From JBMNKL01 sp050261495 (lineage in GTDB: Bacteria > Bacillota > Clostridia > Acetivibrionales > DTU013), in assembly GCA_050261495.1 (NCBI GenBank), contig JBLNDI010000145.1, forward strand, positions 1-30,501: a stretch of DNA of 30,501 nt, written 5' to 3'. Shown here piece by piece: positions 1 through 8,783 of this stretch. The notes under the pieces are model-generated. The model was not told where the DNA came from, ran no database searches, and saw nothing but the letters and a program-made list of their open reading frames with translations. The translations under genes were made by a program, and so were the position numbers. Position 1 is the first letter of the stretch, and every line of letters starts with the position of its first letter.

Positions 1-11
1 ACAGCTAAAAG

Positions 12-58
12 AAGCCCTTTTTACCTCGGTTTGAGGATTAAAAAGGGCTTGCCTTTTT
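12..58. terminator. Probable bidirectional intrinsic terminator
   Basis: A perfect 11-bp stem (AAGCCCTTTTT at 12-22 pairing with AAAAAGGGCTT at 40-50) has a 17-nt loop. It is followed on the plus strand by GCC and five T. On the minus strand it is followed by CTTTT. It lies about 170 bp beyond the end of the rhamnulokinase gene and may end that long minus-strand operon, or separate it from a convergent gene outside the window. Confidence 0.7.
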
Positions 59-184
59 GAAAGAATATTTCCCAGCTAATGTTGCTTAAAATTACAAGAC
101 AAAATCACAAACGCTTGACAGTATTTTTTTAAAATTGTGCGCGTTTCAAGGGCACAGCCCAAATCAAGCGTAATTTGGAGTAAT

Positions 185-221
185 AGCTGCAGAGGTTCGC
201 CGGTCTCGCTCCGCTGCAGCT
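185..221. repeat. 8-bp inverted repeat after the kinase gene
   Basis: AGCTGCAG (185-192) and CTGCAGCT (214-221) are perfect complements separated by 21 nt, starting 9 bp after the kinase stop codon. There is no T-run on the minus strand, so it is not a classical terminator. It could be a 3'-end stabilising hairpin. Confidence 0.45.
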
Positions 222-229
222 TTCCGCCG

Positions 230-1702
230 TTAATTTCCGGTGATTTTTTTGTATTTCTCGTAGGCCTCATCCCACTGCGGCTGCTCCGCAGGCAAATATT
301 CCCGCGTGGGAAATGACCGCCTCACAATTTCCCTTGCTTCCTCCTGCCCGTTTACCTCTCCCAACGCCACAAGCTGGCATGCCAGGTTTCCTATCGCAGT
401 GGCCTCGGCAGGTCCCGCTGTCACAGGCTTCTTTATCGCGTTGGCCGTAAACCTGTTTAACATCTCATTCCTGGAGCCTCCGCCCACAATATGCAGTACG
501 GGAATTTCATAGCCGATTATATGCTCCAGCCCTTCCAATGCAGAACGGTATTTCATCGCAAGGCTTTCCATTACGCAGCGCACAATCGAAGCTTTATCTC
601 CGGGGACACCCTGTCCTGTAATCCTGCAGAACTCCTTCACCTTTTCCGGCATTTGACCGGGGCTGTAAAACATATCATTATCGGGATCAATGAAAAATTT
701 AAATGGCTCGGATTTTTCCGCGATCTGTTCGAGTTCGTCGTAGCCCATAACCTTGCCTTCCCTGTCCCATGACCTTTTACATTCCTGGAATATCCACAGG
801 CCCATGATGTTTTTCAATAGTACTGTCTTCCTGTTGAATCCGCCTTCGTTGGAATAATTGAGCTTGTAAGTCATATCATTTATCACGGGCTTATCCGCTT
901 CCACGCCAAGAAGCGACCACGTGCCGCTGCTTAAATAAGCGTATCTAGGTCCCGCCGCCGGAATTGACATTACGGCGCTTTCCGTGTCATGCTCGGCCAC
1001 TGCGACCACGGGGATTTCGCCTACATTCAGTTCACTGCAAACATCGCTTCTAATTCTGCCCACGATTGATCCCGGCATGGTAATATCCCCAAGCATGTTT
1101 GCAGGTATGCCGAGCCTTTCAAGCAGGGACCACGCCCAGTTGCCCGTATTTGCGTCCAGCATTTGCGAGGTGCTGGCAATGGTAAATTCGGTTGTTTTTT
1201 CCCCAGTAAGGAAATAATTGAGCAAATCAGGCATAAACAGCATGGATGACGCTTTTTCAAGGAAAACTGACTTGCTCTCCTTCATTGAAAAGATCTGATA
1301 AAGGGTGTTGAACTTCTCAAATGATATTCCTGTCCTCTCGTAAATCTCCCTTTTTGGGACGATTCCGCTTATCTTCTCTATCATCCCCTCGGTCCGGCTG
1401 TCCCTGTAATGGAACGGGTTTCCAAGCAGCTCGCCCGACGGGCCGATCAGACCGAAATCCACGCCCCAGGTATCGGTCCCGATTGACGAAATATCCCCGT
1501 CTCCGCTTCTTACACAGCTCAAAATGCCGTTTTTCATTTCCTGGAATAATCTCAGCACATCCCAATAGAGACTTCCGCTCACCATGACGGGATTGTTGGG
1601 AAACCTGTGGACCTCGGAAAGTACAAGCCTTTCACCGTCATATTTTCCCAGGATAGCCCTCCCGCTGCTGGCGCCGTAATCAAACGCAAGCAATTTCAAC
1701 AT
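230..1702 (-). CDS. rhaB: Rhamnulokinase-type FGGY sugar kinase
   Basis: A 490-residue FGGY-family kinase, close to the usual size of L-rhamnulokinase. The N-terminus carries the family's ATP-phosphate motif in its RhaB form (FDYGASSGRAILG, residues 7-19). Later come the GTWSLLGVE segment near residue 260 and the adenosine-binding GGGSRNEMLNRFTA segment near residue 405. RhaB enzymes phosphorylate a ketose on O1. No rhamnose isomerase or rhamnulose-1-phosphate aldolase gene is in the window. Instead the neighbours are homologues of sorbitol-6-phosphate dehydrogenase and sorbose-1-phosphate reductase, so the natural substrate may be another ketohexose. It is the last gene of the run, 118 bp after the PHP gene. 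The ATG follows AAAGGTGG at 9 nt. The family is secure; the substrate is inference. Confidence 0.85.
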   Translation of the reverse strand: MLKLLAFDYGASSGRAILGKYDGERLVLSEVHRFPNNPVMVSGSLYWDVLRLFQEMKNGILSCVRSGDGDISSIGTDTWGVDFGLIGPSGELLGNPFHYRDSRTEGMIEKISGIVPKREIYERTGISFEKFNTLYQIFSMKESKSVFLEKASSMLFMPDLLNYFLTGEKTTEFTIASTSQMLDANTGNWAWSLLERLGIPANMLGDITMPGSIVGRIRSDVCSELNVGEIPVVAVAEHDTESAVMSIPAAGPRYAYLSSGTWSLLGVEADKPVINDMTYKLNYSNEGGFNRKTVLLKNIMGLWIFQECKRSWDREGKVMGYDELEQIAEKSEPFKFFIDPDNDMFYSPGQMPEKVKEFCRITGQGVPGDKASIVRCVMESLAMKYRSALEGLEHIIGYEIPVLHIVGGGSRNEMLNRFTANAIKKPVTAGPAEATAIGNLACQLVALGEVNGQEEAREIVRRSFPTREYLPAEQPQWDEAYEKYKKITGN

Positions 1703-1820
1703 GTCAGCCGACCACCTTTCCCGATATATTCCTTATAAGCCGTCTACGCGCGAACCGCCGCCGCATTGTTTCATTCGTCCGCGGGCGCTCCGCAGGCGGC
1801 ATGTTAACGCAAAGTTTGCG

Positions 1821-3119
1821 CTAAGCTGTACCGGTACTTTTCATGCCCAATTCCTTGTAAACTTTTATCCGTTCATCAAGATTTGGATACTTCTTTATAG
1901 TTTCGTCGGAAAACATTGCGTTTTCAATATTCTCGCCGGCAGCCCTCTCATGCCCGATTAAAGCCCAGGTGGAATCAACAAGGTTTGAAAACTCCCTGTT
2001 TCTCATCGCAAGGCAGACAAAAGGCTGCCTTGGAGAGTTGATATCCTCTCCGCTTATCTGGAACAATCCGTGCCTTTCGCATAATGCTTTCACTCTTCTC
2101 AACTGGGCTATCGTGTTTCTCGAGGGCATATAGGTAACCGCATTAAAGCCCAGATCATCGAGTACGTCAAAGAGCAGCTCCAGGTAATCATCTTCGAATT
2201 TTTGGGTCTTTTTATCCCCGGTGACCGAATCGCCCACATCTCCGAGATAAGCATACGCCGATATTGCGCCTATTTCCCTGCAAAATGCGATGGCTTCCCT
2301 CACAGCCGGGCACTCGGCATGAGCGTCTATGTAAAACATTTCGACCATATCGCTCTTGAGGGCTCCCAGCAGGTCATACTCATAATAAATATTGCTTTTA
2401 TCGAGAAGATATTTCTCTATTTTCGGGCTTATATTCAGTTTCAGCGAATTTTTCAGGAACTCAGCCAACCTGCGGCCTTTCCCGAATTTCTCCACCAGCT
2501 TTTTGGACAAGCCGAAAAGTATGTGTCTTTCAGTAATGCTTCCTCCTTCGGCATACATGGAAAGGGGTACAATATCCAGGTCGAAATTGAGTGTAATCCC
2601 GAAAGGTTTTGTTATATCATTGATCATGTCGACCATCATTATATTCCTTTTAATTCTTTCGCCCCTGTATGGCCTGAAGAATTGCTCCACGTCGCCGATT
2701 TTCCCGTGAGGGATACCGTGGAACGCCATGTAGGCGTTGGAAACCTGGTCGGGATTATTTATCCTTTTCCCGCACAAAGGTGTATCAGTAAAATCGACCC
2801 TGCATTCAACCCCGATTGTTGTCGCTATTCCCAGTATTTCTCCAGCCTCGATGAATTCCCTCGCCCCGCTTATTGAATCGTGGTCCATTATTCCGGCAGT
2901 CCTGAGACCCGCCGTGTAAGCCGTCCAGATAGCCTTCGACGGGGAGTAAGGGGAAAAAGAATATGTTGTATGTATATGATTATTAACATCGTCTCCAGAT
3001 TCCGGGCGTTCTATTTCCCCGGCGTCAACGGCGGCTTTCAGCATCTTTAAATTGGAAAGCCTCTCCTGGGCGCTGCCGCCGTTCAATCCATCGATATAGC
3101 GAAGGTGCTTTTCGTCCAT
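1821..3119 (-). CDS. PHP-domain metallo-phosphoesterase
   Basis: A 432-residue protein with metal-binding motifs of the PHP superfamily: HIHTTYSFSP near residue 48, MDHDS near 76, and an acidic site in GVECRVDF near 100. PHP proteins hydrolyse phosphate esters with a metal cluster; this gives no precise substrate. I start at the ATG at 3119 because GGGAGGAGG lies 6-7 nt upstream. The ATG 42 nt further out would translate that ribosome site into an Arg/Gly-rich stretch and is probably false. The gene lies 49 bp after the SDR gene, between a hexitol-phosphate dehydrogenase and a sugar kinase, so a sugar-phosphate phosphatase role is possible but unproven. It is not a DNA polymerase PHP subunit: no polymerase domain is present. 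Confidence 0.75.
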   Translation of the reverse strand: MDEKHLRYIDGLNGGSAQERLSNLKMLKAAVDAGEIERPESGDDVNNHIHTTYSFSPYSPSKAIWTAYTAGLRTAGIMDHDSISGAREFIEAGEILGIATTIGVECRVDFTDTPLCGKRINNPDQVSNAYMAFHGIPHGKIGDVEQFFRPYRGERIKRNIMMVDMINDITKPFGITLNFDLDIVPLSMYAEGGSITERHILFGLSKKLVEKFGKGRRLAEFLKNSLKLNISPKIEKYLLDKSNIYYEYDLLGALKSDMVEMFYIDAHAECPAVREAIAFCREIGAISAYAYLGDVGDSVTGDKKTQKFEDDYLELLFDVLDDLGFNAVTYMPSRNTIAQLRRVKALCERHGLFQISGEDINSPRQPFVCLAMRNREFSNLVDSTWALIGHERAAGENIENAMFSDETIKKYPNLDERIKVYKELGMKSTGTA

Positions 3120-3168
3120 TTGCCGCCTCCTCCCGCCAAGTCTGCCAATGTCTTTCAGCATAATCTTC

Positions 3169-3954
3169 CTACCGCATTTCCTGCCCGCCGGTGACGTTTA
3201 TCGCCTGTCCCGTCATGTAGCTTGCCTGGTCGGAGGCCAGGAAAACCATGACATTGGCAACGTCCTCGTATTCGCATCCCCTTCCCAGCGGAACCTGCCC
3301 CAGGTATTTCTTTCTTACTTCTTCCACGGTAATCCCCTGGTTCCTGGCGTACTGCTCGTACAGGCTGCCGGTCCATAGCGGCGAATCCATCAGGTTGCCC
3401 GGACAAATAGCATTGACTCTTATACCGTATTCGGCAAGTTCCAGGGCAAGGCTCTGGGTGAGACCTATCCCTCCGAATTTAGAAGCGGCGTAGGCGGAAT
3501 TCTTGTACGATCCTTTTTTCCCCGATTTGCTGTTAATCTGTATGATATTGCCCTTCCTATTTGGAATCATCGCCTTCGCTGCCGCCTTTGCACAGAGAAA
3601 ATACCCGACCAGGTTTACTTCTATTGTCCTGCGCCACTGGTCGGCCGGAAACTCCGCAACCGGTTTGGCAATAAGTATGCCGGCGTTTGACACGAGCAGA
3701 TCCAGCCGCCCGTATTTTTCCACGGCAGCCCGCACCATTTCATCCACCTGCTTTTCATCGGTGACATCCACCTTGAACGCGAATGCATTGGAAAGGCTTT
3801 TCGCCACTTTTTCGGCGCCTTCGTAGTTAATGTCCGCAACCACCACGTTGCATCCTTCCCTGTCGAGCCTTCTCGCAAGCGCCTCTCCCAATCCCTGGGC
3901 TGCTCCCGTGACAATGGCTGTCTGTCCTTTCAGCACTCCGCAGCTATTGCTCAT
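3169..3954 (-). CDS. srlD: Sorbitol-6-phosphate 2-dehydrogenase homologue (SDR)
   Basis: A 261-residue classical short-chain dehydrogenase. Visible are the nucleotide motif TGAAQGLG (16-23), NAG (90-92), and catalytic S142, Y155 and K159. Beyond these general motifs it matches, from memory, features of enterobacterial SrlD/GutD: EVNLVGYFLCA, IIQINSKSGK, SKFGGIGLTQSLALELAEYG, and a C-terminus reading YMTGQAINVTGGQ. That family oxidises D-glucitol-6-phosphate to D-fructose-6-phosphate with NAD. The ATG follows AGGAGGGG at about 6 nt, and the start overlaps the DeoR gene by 11 bp, so the two are translationally coupled. A sorE-like reductase, which would produce the same hexitol phosphate, is encoded 6.4 kb upstream in the same direction. 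No PTS gene is present. Exact substrate stereochemistry is not provable from sequence. Confidence 0.8.
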   Translation of the reverse strand: MSNSCGVLKGQTAIVTGAAQGLGEALARRLDREGCNVVVADINYEGAEKVAKSLSNAFAFKVDVTDEKQVDEMVRAAVEKYGRLDLLVSNAGILIAKPVAEFPADQWRRTIEVNLVGYFLCAKAAAKAMIPNRKGNIIQINSKSGKKGSYKNSAYAASKFGGIGLTQSLALELAEYGIRVNAICPGNLMDSPLWTGSLYEQYARNQGITVEEVRKKYLGQVPLGRGCEYEDVANVMVFLASDQASYMTGQAINVTGGQEMR

Positions 3955-4762
3955 ACGACCCCTCCTGTAAACTCTTTGCCGTTTGCGTCTCTTTTGAAGT
4001 TATGATTTTAACCCCCTGCTTCCTGGCTTCTTCTTCAATTTCGCGGGGAAGCTCCTTTTCGCACACCCATATGTCTATATCATCAAGACTGCCATAGGTA
4101 AAGGGCATGTTTTTGTTAATCTTGCCGGAATCCATCAGCATAATGATCTTCCTGGCTTTTTTCACTATCTTGCGCTTCAATTCACATTCGTATATGTTCG
4201 CAACCGTAAATCCGCTCTCCAGTGAAAACCCGGATGCGGCCATAAACGCGACATCAATGTTTACCGTATCAAGAAGCGATAATGCGTTAGGTCCCGATGT
4301 AGACAACGTGTTGCGGTTAACAAGGCCTCCCAGGTTTACGACCGAAACTTTCATCTTGTTTATAAGTTCAAGGGCGATATTAATGCCGCTTGTAATTATT
4401 GAAAAATTCTCGTCCGGCAACGCTTTTGCAAGACACATGACGGTAGTGCCCGCGTCAAAATAGACGGAACGCCCCTTTTCAACCATCCCGACGGCAATTT
4501 CGGCAATTTTCATCTTTGCCGCCTTGTTTTCCGTCTCCCTTGCGGAATACGCATTTTCCTCACCGAGATTGCCGGCAAACTTTTTCACGCTGACCGCCCC
4601 GCCGTGAGTACGTATGGCGTGTCCGTCATTTTCCAGGCTTATAAGGTCTCTCCTCAGGGTCATCATGGACACGCCCGGAAATATGTCTTTTAGCTGCTGC
4701 AAATGTACTTCTCCTTTTTGTTCGAGAATCTGTAGTATCTGGTTCTGTCTTTCGTTATTCAA
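3944..4762 (-). CDS. DeoR-family transcriptional regulator
   Basis: A 272-residue DeoR/GlpR-type repressor. The N-terminal winged helix-turn-helix covers about residues 1-57, ending in the family signature RRDLISLENDGHAIRTHGGAV. The C-terminal DeoR sensor domain (about 75-250) includes YFDAGTT and SGPNAL; it normally senses a phosphorylated sugar. The start codon is TTG (4760-4762), 9 nt after GGGAG, which may keep expression low. It lies 35 bp after the E1 gene and overlaps the SDR gene, so it is co-transcribed with what it probably regulates. Related dyads at three promoters in this window are candidate binding sites. The effector is unknown; a sugar or hexitol phosphate made by the neighbouring enzymes is the natural guess. 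Confidence 0.9.
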   Translation of the reverse strand: MNNERQNQILQILEQKGEVHLQQLKDIFPGVSMMTLRRDLISLENDGHAIRTHGGAVSVKKFAGNLGEENAYSARETENKAAKMKIAEIAVGMVEKGRSVYFDAGTTVMCLAKALPDENFSIITSGINIALELINKMKVSVVNLGGLVNRNTLSTSGPNALSLLDTVNIDVAFMAASGFSLESGFTVANIYECELKRKIVKKARKIIMLMDSGKINKNMPFTYGSLDDIDIWVCEKELPREIEEEARKQGVKIITSKETQTAKSLQEGSYEQ

Positions 4763-4797
4763 GCGATCACGCTCCCTGCTTTCTATTTATTTCACCT

Positions 4798-7269
4798 TCA
4801 CACACCCAGCCTGCTTCGCCTCATCTGTTCCAGCGGAGTAAAGTTGTTCCCGGCGACATGCCCTTTTAAAGGCATGATTTTCTCATGTATCGCGTCGATT
4901 ATCCAGTCGGGTTGCGGAAAGAAATAATTTTCAAGCTCATACGCCGGGGTGATCCAATTCCTCGCGCCTACAACCAACGGCGGCGCATCCAGGTAATCAA
5001 ACGCAAGCTCGGTTATATTCTGCGCGATGTCCTTCAAATAGGAGCCCCGCTCGCATGCGTCGCCTGCCAGGACTATCCTTCCGGTTTTCCTCACCGACTC
5101 GATCACCTTACGGTAATTGAACGGAACCAGCGAACGGGCGTCAATTACCTCGGCCGACATGCCATATTTCTCCTCAAGGATTTCAGCCGCCTCCATTGCG
5201 CGGTAGAGGGTCGCGCCCACCGTCAATATGGTAATGTCTTTTCCTTCCCTTTTGATATCCGGTTCTCCTATCGGCACCTCGTAGTATCCTTCCGGGACCC
5301 CGCCCAGGTGAAACATCTCGCCGATGTCATAAATGCGCTGGCTCTCGAAAAATATCACGGGGTCGGTCCCCTTGAGCGCGCTGTTCATCAAGCCCTTAGC
5401 ATCGTATGGCGTGGCGGGGAAAACCACCTTCAGGCCGGGTATATGCGCGCACAGTGATGTCCAGTCCTGCGAGTGCTGCGCTCCGTACTTTGAACCGACG
5501 GAAACCCTCAAAATCACGGGCATCTTCAGAATCCCCGCGCTCATCGCCTGCCACTTTGAAAGCTGGTTGAACACTTCATCCCCGGCTCTTCCGAGAAAGT
5601 CACAGTACATGAGCTCGGCGACAACCCTGCCGCCGCACAGCGCGTACCCGACTGCCGATGCGACGATGGCGGCCTCGGAAATCGGCGCGTTGAAAAACCT
5701 ATGGTACGGCAGCGCTTCAGTCAAGCCCCTGTAAACCGCAAAAGCTCCTCCCCAGTCCCTGTTATCCTCGCCGTAGGCTATCAATGTCGGGTCGGTATAA
5801 AATTTATCCAGCATGGCTTCAAAAATACCGTCCCTCAACTGGTAAACCCTGTTTTTTGGAACAGGCTTCCCGTCTTCAAAAGCCGACCTGGCTTTCTTTT
5901 TGATTTGCTGTGCCCTTGGGTTGTCATCCCTGGGCATGAGGGTTTCGCACTGCCTGTCCTCCATCTTTTCAACTTCCAGGTTGGAAAACATATACCTGCC
6001 TATTGCGTCAGGATCTTTTCCGATGTTCATCCTGGGCGAAATATTATCGTCCGCAGCCATCCTGCAGATTTTGACAACCAGATCCCGCGTTTCCGCAAGG
6101 ATGCTTTCAAACTCTTCATCCCCGGCGATGCCCGCCTTTACCAGTTCGTCCCTGTAGCAGACGAGGGGATCTTTTTCCATCCATGCCTCAACCTCTTCTT
6201 TTGTGCGGTAGCTCGAAGAGTCGGAAGGTGAATGGCCTGTAAACCTGTATGTTACCGTATCAAGGAGAACAGGGCCTTTTCCTTCCTCAAGCAGCTTTTT
6301 CTTCCGCCTCATGGCGTCGATTACTGCCAGCGGGTTGTAGCCGTCTACCCTTTCCGCGTGCATCTGCTCGGGGTTTATTCCCGCGCCCAGCCTCGCAAGC
6401 ACTCCGAATCCCATTGTCTCGCCGGAAGTCTGACCCCCCATCCCGTAATGGTTGTTGAAGAAATTAAATATTATGGGGAGTCCGCCCCTGTACTCTTCTT
6501 CCCAGAGAACCTTAAACTGGTCCATCGCCGCAAAATTCATGGCTTCCCATACGGGACCGCATCCCATCGCGCCGTCCCCGACATTTGAAACAACAATGCC
6601 TTTCTTCTTATTCACCTTCTTGAAAAGGGCAGCCCCGGCCGCAATGCCTGCTGCGCCGCCGACAATGGCATTATTGGGGAAAATGCCGAACGGAGGGAAA
6701 AATACATGCATCGATCCCCCAAGCCCCTTCTGGAACCCCGTTTCACGGGCGAATATTTCGGCAAGCACGCCGTATATAAGAAAATCAACGGCCAGTTCCT
6801 TCACATTTCCCTTGTTTTTCTGCCTGCCTTTAACCACTTTCAAAACCGCGCCGTCCAGGTAATTTTCCATTATTTCGACAAGCCTGGCGCCGTCCAGCTT
6901 TCGGATGGCGGAAAGCCCTTTCGCCAGGACTTCGCCGTGGCTCCTGTGCGAACCGAATATGTAATCGTCGCAATCGAGCAGGTATGCCTGCCCAACCGCG
7001 GCCGCTTCCTGTCCCGTCGACAAATGGGCAGGCCCGGGATAATTGTAGCGTACGCCGCCATATTCTCCCGTTGTCTTGATCGCGTAAAGCATCGATTCAA
7101 ATTCCCTGATTATCGCCATATCCCTGTATATTTCAAGGAAATCTCCATCCGTGAAGTTATTCTTTTCCTCTTCTATGGTTTTATTATACTGGTTTAGCGG
7201 GATGTCCATAAAGGAAATTTTACCGCTTTTTCTCACTTCATCAGGATTGACAAACAATTGTTTGGGCAT
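4798..7269 (-). CDS. 2-oxoacid dehydrogenase E1, alpha and beta fused
   Basis: An 823-residue fusion of both E1 halves. Residues about 40-430 are the alpha (thiamine diphosphate) domain with GDGAMG at 231-236 and the paired Asn at 272-273. Residues about 475-660 are the beta pyrimidine-binding domain (YGEDNRDWGG, SEAAIVASAVGYALCGG). Residues 675-800 are the transketolase C-terminal domain. The enzyme decarboxylates a 2-oxoacid and transfers the acyl group to lipoyl-E2. Pyruvate is the likely substrate given the setting, but branched-chain oxoacids or acetoin cannot be excluded. I start at the ATG at 7269, after AGGGGGTGA; the 49 extra upstream codons overlap E3 and look unlike protein. Separate alpha and beta subunits are the commoner Gram-positive arrangement. 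A terminator-like hairpin separates it from E3. Confidence 0.88.
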   Translation of the reverse strand: MPKQLFVNPDEVRKSGKISFMDIPLNQYNKTIEEEKNNFTDGDFLEIYRDMAIIREFESMLYAIKTTGEYGGVRYNYPGPAHLSTGQEAAAVGQAYLLDCDDYIFGSHRSHGEVLAKGLSAIRKLDGARLVEIMENYLDGAVLKVVKGRQKNKGNVKELAVDFLIYGVLAEIFARETGFQKGLGGSMHVFFPPFGIFPNNAIVGGAAGIAAGAALFKKVNKKKGIVVSNVGDGAMGCGPVWEAMNFAAMDQFKVLWEEEYRGGLPIIFNFFNNHYGMGGQTSGETMGFGVLARLGAGINPEQMHAERVDGYNPLAVIDAMRRKKKLLEEGKGPVLLDTVTYRFTGHSPSDSSSYRTKEEVEAWMEKDPLVCYRDELVKAGIAGDEEFESILAETRDLVVKICRMAADDNISPRMNIGKDPDAIGRYMFSNLEVEKMEDRQCETLMPRDDNPRAQQIKKKARSAFEDGKPVPKNRVYQLRDGIFEAMLDKFYTDPTLIAYGEDNRDWGGAFAVYRGLTEALPYHRFFNAPISEAAIVASAVGYALCGGRVVAELMYCDFLGRAGDEVFNQLSKWQAMSAGILKMPVILRVSVGSKYGAQHSQDWTSLCAHIPGLKVVFPATPYDAKGLMNSALKGTDPVIFFESQRIYDIGEMFHLGGVPEGYYEVPIGEPDIKREGKDITILTVGATLYRAMEAAEILEEKYGMSAEVIDARSLVPFNYRKVIESVRKTGRIVLAGDACERGSYLKDIAQNITELAFDYLDAPPLVVGARNWITPAYELENYFFPQPDWIIDAIHEKIMPLKGHVAGNNFTPLEQMRRSRLGV

Positions 7270-7296
7270 TTTTCGTATCACCCCCTGGTTATTTTC

Positions 7297-7321
7297 AAAA
7301 AAGTGTTGCATTCGTGCAACA
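7297..7321 (-). terminator. Terminator-like hairpin between E3 and E1 genes
   Basis: TGTTGCA (7304-7310) and TGCAACA (7315-7321) form a perfect 7-bp stem with a 4-nt loop. On the minus strand it is followed after one C by six T. This is the shape of an intrinsic terminator, yet it sits inside the operon, 16 bp past the E3 stop codon and upstream of the E1 ribosome site. I see no convincing promoter between it and E1, so partial read-through, which would lower E1 relative to E2/E3, is the simplest reading. Confidence 0.6.
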
Positions 7322-7336
7322 TAGCCTTGCATACGC

Positions 7337-8713
7337 CTATATCCCGCAGGCAAACGCCCCTTCCCGCAGGATTTCGGATACCGTGGGATGCGGAAACACC
7401 AGCTTGCGGATGTCATCCACCTTCATCTCGGTCTCCATCATAAGCGATGCGCCGTAAATGATTTCGGACGAATAATTGCCCGCCATGTGCACCCCTAACA
7501 GGTTCCTTCTCCTCCGGTCAACTATAATTTTGCATATGCCTCCGCTTTCCTCATTTTCTGCAACATATCTTCCGCTGTACCTCATGGAAAGGCTGACGGT
7601 CTCACAATCTATTCCTTTTTGTCTTGCAGTTTCTTCGGTTTCGCCTACGCAGGCCGCTTCCGGGTTCGTGTATATAACTGACGGAATGACGTTATACCTG
7701 ACTATGTCCTTTTTTCCAAGCATGTTGTTCACACATGCTTCCGCCTCGCGGTACGCGGTATGGGCGAGCATCGAGCGCCCGTTCACATCCCCGGCCGCGT
7801 ATACCCCCGGGACATTCGTCCTGCCCGTTTCATCCACGTTAATTCTTCCCGACTCCGTCTCGACGCCAATCCGCTCAAGGCCTATCCCCTCAATTGCAGG
7901 TCTCCGCCCGATGCATAAAAGCACCTTGTCCGCCGCAATTTCCTCAATGCCATTTTTGTACTCGCAAAGCACGCTTCCTTCCCTGATCCCGGAAACCCTA
8001 GCATTTAACCTGAACTCAACGCCCTTTTTCTCGTAGCTTTTTTTCAATATATCCGAAATGTCCCGGTCTATATTCCCCGCCACATGGTCCAGCATTTCCA
8101 CAACTACAACCTTGCTGCCCGCCGAATTGAAATACGACGCCATTTCAAGGCCAATCACGCCGCCTCCGACAATAACCAGCGACCGGGGCACGGTATCGAT
8201 ATCCAGGATCTCTCTGCTTGTAAGCACAAACCCCTGCTCCATTCCTTGCTTCAGACCCGGAATCGGGGGCACAACAGGCACCGAGCCGGTCGCAACCAGG
8301 AGCCTTTTTGCCGTGAACAGGCTGTCGCCCGCCTTAACCAGGTAGCCGCCGTCGCCTCTTCCTGCAATTTCGCCGAAACCTTCCACAATATCGGCATTAT
8401 TCTTTTTCAGCGTTGCCCTGATTCCTGCGGCGAGTGTCTTAACAACCTTGTTTTTCCTGGCTATTACCGCATTATGATCAAGCTTTATATCCCCGGTATA
8501 AACGCCGTACTTGGCGCCGTTTTTTGCATTGTCGAAAATCTTCGCGGAATGCAGCAGCGTCTTGGTAGGTATGCATCCTTCGTTCAGGCACACCCCGCCT
8601 AAAAACATCTTTTCTATAAGGAGCACATTCATTCCCGCGCCGCCTGCCCTCTCCGCGGCAACATATCCCGCGGGGCCGCCTCCTATTATTGCCAGGTCGT
8701 AGATCATCCGCAT
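7337..8713 (-). CDS. lpdA: Dihydrolipoamide dehydrogenase (E3)
   Basis: A 458-residue flavoprotein disulfide reductase. The FAD-binding GGGPAGYVAA is near residue 11, the redox-active pair is in GGVCLNEGCIPTK near residues 41-53, the NAD-binding VIVGGGVIGLEMA is near 175, and the catalytic base is in HPTVSE close to the C-terminus. It reoxidises the dihydrolipoyl arm of E2 and makes NADH. I start at the ATG at 8713 (MRMIYDL), 4 nt after AAGGAG; an ATG two codons later, at 10 nt spacing, is equally possible. The 27 residues further upstream in frame are unlike the family. It lies 70 bp after E2 and 67 bp before E1. The unusual order E2-E3-E1 leaves no doubt the three belong to one complex. Confidence 0.93.
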   Translation of the reverse strand: MRMIYDLAIIGGGPAGYVAAERAGGAGMNVLLIEKMFLGGVCLNEGCIPTKTLLHSAKIFDNAKNGAKYGVYTGDIKLDHNAVIARKNKVVKTLAAGIRATLKKNNADIVEGFGEIAGRGDGGYLVKAGDSLFTAKRLLVATGSVPVVPPIPGLKQGMEQGFVLTSREILDIDTVPRSLVIVGGGVIGLEMASYFNSAGSKVVVVEMLDHVAGNIDRDISDILKKSYEKKGVEFRLNARVSGIREGSVLCEYKNGIEEIAADKVLLCIGRRPAIEGIGLERIGVETESGRINVDETGRTNVPGVYAAGDVNGRSMLAHTAYREAEACVNNMLGKKDIVRYNVIPSVIYTNPEAACVGETEETARQKGIDCETVSLSMRYSGRYVAENEESGGICKIIVDRRRRNLLGVHMAGNYSSEIIYGASLMMETEMKVDDIRKLVFPHPTVSEILREGAFACGI

Positions 8714-8783
8714 ACAACTCCTTTTTTTGCGTAAGTATATTAAAAGTTTGCACCGCAACGCTCGGTAAACATGCGGGCAAGTG

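Noticed and set aside
76..270. 64-codon open frame on the minus strand overlapping the end of the kinase gene
   Set aside because: It overlaps the kinase 3' end in another frame and runs through the 185-221 hairpin. It has no family resemblance.
2202..2876. 224-codon plus-strand open frame
   Set aside because: Antisense shadow of the PHP gene; rich in His/Phe/Pro as such shadows are, with no recognisable domain.
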